Below are positions 62,341-64,000 of a stretch of DNA of 64,000 bases, one piece after another. The stretch comes from Nocardia pseudobrasiliensis NBRC 108224 (GTDB lineage: Bacteria; Actinomycetota; Actinomycetes; Mycobacteriales; Mycobacteriaceae). The notes under the pieces were generated by a model that was not told the origin of the DNA, searched no databases, and was given only the letters and a program-made list of their open reading frames with translations. The stretch lies in contig NZ_BDBS01000033.1 in assembly GCF_001613105.1 (NCBI RefSeq), forward strand, positions 1-64,000, in the 5' to 3' direction. The number at the start of each line of letters is the position of its first letter. Positions within the stretch are counted from its first letter, which is position 1. Made by a program: the position numbers and the translations under genes.

Positions 62341-64000
62341 CTACGCCGCAACGTGTTCGGTGTCGTCGGCGAACTGGGTGCGGTAAAGATCGGTGTAGCG
62401 CCCGCCCGCCGCGAGCAGCTGGGTGTGGGTACCGCGTTCGACCACCCGGCCGTCCTCGATGACCAGGATCTGATCCGCGCCCCGCACGGTCGCCAGCCGA
62501 TGCGCGATGACCAGTGCGGTCCGCCCGTCCAGCGCCTCGTCCAGTGCCGCCTGGACCGCGGCCTCGGAGGTCGAGTCCAGCGAGGCCGTCGCCTCGTCCA
62601 GAATCACCACGCGCGGCTGCTTGAGCAGCAGGCGCGCGATGGTGAGGCGCTGGCGTTCGCCGCCGGACAGCCGGTAGCCGCGCTCGCCGACCATGGTGTC
62701 CAGGCCGTCGGGCAGGGAGGCCACCAGATCGTGTAACCGGGCGCGCCGCAGCGCATCCCACATCTCGGCCTCCCCGGCCTCGGGCCGGGCCAGCAGCAGA
62801 TTCGCGCGAATGGTGTCGTGAAAGAGATGACCGTCCTGGGTGACCAGGCCGACCGTGTCCTGAATCGAGCGTCCGGTCAGCTCGCGCACATCGGTCCCGC
62901 CGAGGCGGACGGCGCCGGAGTCCACGTCGTACAGGCGCGAGATCAGCTGGGCGATGGTGGATTTCCCGGCCCCGGAAGAACCGACCAGGGCGATCATCTG
63001 ACCGGGTTCGGCGCGCAGCGAGATGCCGTGCAGTACTTCGACTCCGCCGCGCGTGTCCAGGGTAGCGACATCCTCGAGCGAGGCGAGCGACACCTTGTCG
63101 GCCGAGGGGTAGGCGAAGTGCACATTGTCGAATTCCACCGAAACCGGGCCCTCCGGAACGGATTTCGCCTCCGGCGCATCCTCGATCAGCGGCTTCAGAT
63201 CCAGGATCTCGAAGACCCGCTCGAAGCTGACCAGTGCCGACATGATGTCGACCCGCGCGCTGGCCAGGGCGGTCAGCGGGGAGTAGAGGCGGGTCAGCAG
63301 CAGCGAAAGCGCCACCACCGCACCGGCATCCAGCTCACCGCGCAGTGCGTACCAGCCGCCCAGTCCGTACACCAGCGCGATGGCCAGCGCCGACACCAGC
63401 GTCAGCGCGGTCACGAAGACGGTCTGCAGCATGGCCGTGCGCACGCCGATATCGCGCACCCGCCCGGCCCGCAGCGCGAATTCGGCCGACTCCTGCTGCG
63501 GTCGCCCGAACAGTTTGACCAGCGTCGCGCCGGGTGCTGAGAAGCGTTCGGTCATCTGGGTGCTCATCGCGGCATTGAGCTGGGCGGCCTCGCGCTGGAT
63601 TCCGGCGATCCGCTGACCCATACGCCGCGCGGGCAGCATGAACAGCGGCAGCAGCACCAGGGCCAGCAGGGTGATCTGCCAGGACAGTCGCACCATCACC
63701 CCGACCGTGAGCACGAGGGTGACGATATTGGTGACCACGCCGGACAGCGTGGTGCTGAAGGCCCGCTGCGCCCCGATGACATCGCTGTTCAAACGGCTGA
63801 CCAGCGCGCCGGTGCGGGTGCGGGTGAAGAACGCGATCGGCATCTTCTGCACGTGATCGAACACCGCGGTGCGCAGGTCCAGGATCAGTCCCTCACCGAT
63901 GCGCGAGGACAGCCAGCGAATGACGATGCCCAGCGCGGCGTCGAGTACCGCGACCGCGCCGATGATCACGGCAAGACCCACCACCGATCCGGGCGCGGCA
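62341..64000 (-). CDS. ABC exporter, fused TM and ATP-binding domains (5' end outside window)
   Basis: At least 553 codons; the frame is open to the edge, and the GTG at 63984 is probably internal because ABC exporters start with one or two further helices. The TM domain is followed by a nucleotide-binding domain: Walker A GSSGAGKST, signature LSGGERQRL, Walker B VVILDEATASLD, H-loop VIAHRLATV. Type IV multidrug/lipid exporter half-transporter (MsbA/LmrA-like). Convergent with the HD gene, 6 bp apart. Confidence 0.92.
   Translation of the reverse strand, partial: AAPGSVVGLAVIIGAVAVLDAALGIVIRWLSSRIGEGLILDLRTAVFDHVQKMPIAFFTRTRTGALVSRLNSDVIGAQRAFSTTLSGVVTNIVTLVLTVGVMVRLSWQITLLALVLLPLFMLPARRMGQRIAGIQREAAQLNAAMSTQMTERFSAPGATLVKLFGRPQQESAEFALRAGRVRDIGVRTAMLQTVFVTALTLVSALAIALVYGLGGWYALRGELDAGAVVALSLLLTRLYSPLTALASARVDIMSALVSFERVFEILDLKPLIEDAPEAKSVPEGPVSVEFDNVHFAYPSADKVSLASLEDVATLDTRGGVEVLHGISLRAEPGQMIALVGSSGAGKSTIAQLISRLYDVDSGAVRLGGTDVRELTGRSIQDTVGLVTQDGHLFHDTIRANLLLARPEAGEAEMWDALRRARLHDLVASLPDGLDTMVGERGYRLSGGERQRLTIARLLLKQPRVVILDEATASLDSTSEAAVQAALDEALDGRTALVIAHRLATVRGADQILVIEDGRVVERGTHTQLLAAGGRYTDLYRTQFADDTEHVAA

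Noticed and set aside
1..64000. CRISPR arrays, insertion sequences, integrases, rRNA or tRNA genes
   Set aside because: I looked for regularly spaced repeats, transposase motifs and conserved RNA segments and saw none. The only regular tandem repeat, at 359-694, is within a coding frame.

Overview
The window reads as a chromosomal segment of a mycolic-acid actinomycete, most likely Nocardia or a close relative. Grounds: very high G+C with strong third-position G/C bias; the order murJ-type gene / DUF6049 gene / mutT4 / (divergent) pcnA, as around Rv3907c-Rv3910 of Mycobacterium tuberculosis; a complete mce importer operon; a ugpAEBC operon whose binding protein closely resembles mycobacterial UgpB; many GTG starts; several -10 hexamers 6-9 nt before the start codon, suggesting leaderless transcripts; and XRE-DUF397 pairs. 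Lon, absent from M. tuberculosis, is present. I see no rRNA, tRNA, CRISPR array, insertion sequence or prophage. Identifications rest on reading motifs and on remembered family sequences, not on a search.

Layout. 1-5845: cell-envelope and information block, with a truncated proline-rich gene (probable N-terminus of a MurJ-type protein), a DUF6049 secreted/membrane protein and a Nudix hydrolase on the minus strand, then CCA-adding enzyme on the plus strand. 5849-9853: a hypothetical gene, then a molybdate operon (HTH-TOBE protein, modA, modB, modC). 9942-15503: small acidic DxDxDG protein, MFS/Nudix pair, pirin, DUF4190 protein, and an XRE regulator with a tandem DUF397 partner translationally coupled to an M13 zinc metalloprotease (to 17482). 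17487-21803: ugpAEBC, minus strand. 21899-28670: L,D-transpeptidase, P450, serine hydrolase, small secreted protein, DHA2 drug exporter and secreted S1 protease.

28671-38661: a 512-bp control region with a perfect match to the KstR operator consensus, followed by yrbEA, yrbEB, mceA-F and an Mce-associated membrane protein, almost all joined by 4-bp overlaps and closed by a strong hairpin. This is a complete Mce lipid/sterol-type importer. 38739-46724: RNase H, SRPBCC protein, L-2-hydroxyglutarate oxidase-type enzyme, TIGR03084 protein, DUF445 membrane protein, Tat-exported phosphoesterase, alcohol dehydrogenase.

46806-64000: DUF3558 lipoprotein; Lon under a HAIR-like (HspR) inverted repeat; FAD monooxygenase; a TetR/thioesterase pair divergent from a DinB2-type polymerase, with a 21-bp palindrome at the TetR start; enoyl-CoA hydratase; a GT-C-like membrane protein; quinone-oxidoreductase-type MDR protein; a TetR/chloramphenicol-type exporter pair with matching operators; a TetR/P450/ferredoxin cassette with its own palindrome; an HD-domain protein; and an ABC exporter cut by the window end. 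The most noteworthy observations are regulatory palindromes that pair plausibly with adjacent genes, the DinB2-type polymerase with glutamine at the steric-gate position, and the repeat-rich extension at the left edge.
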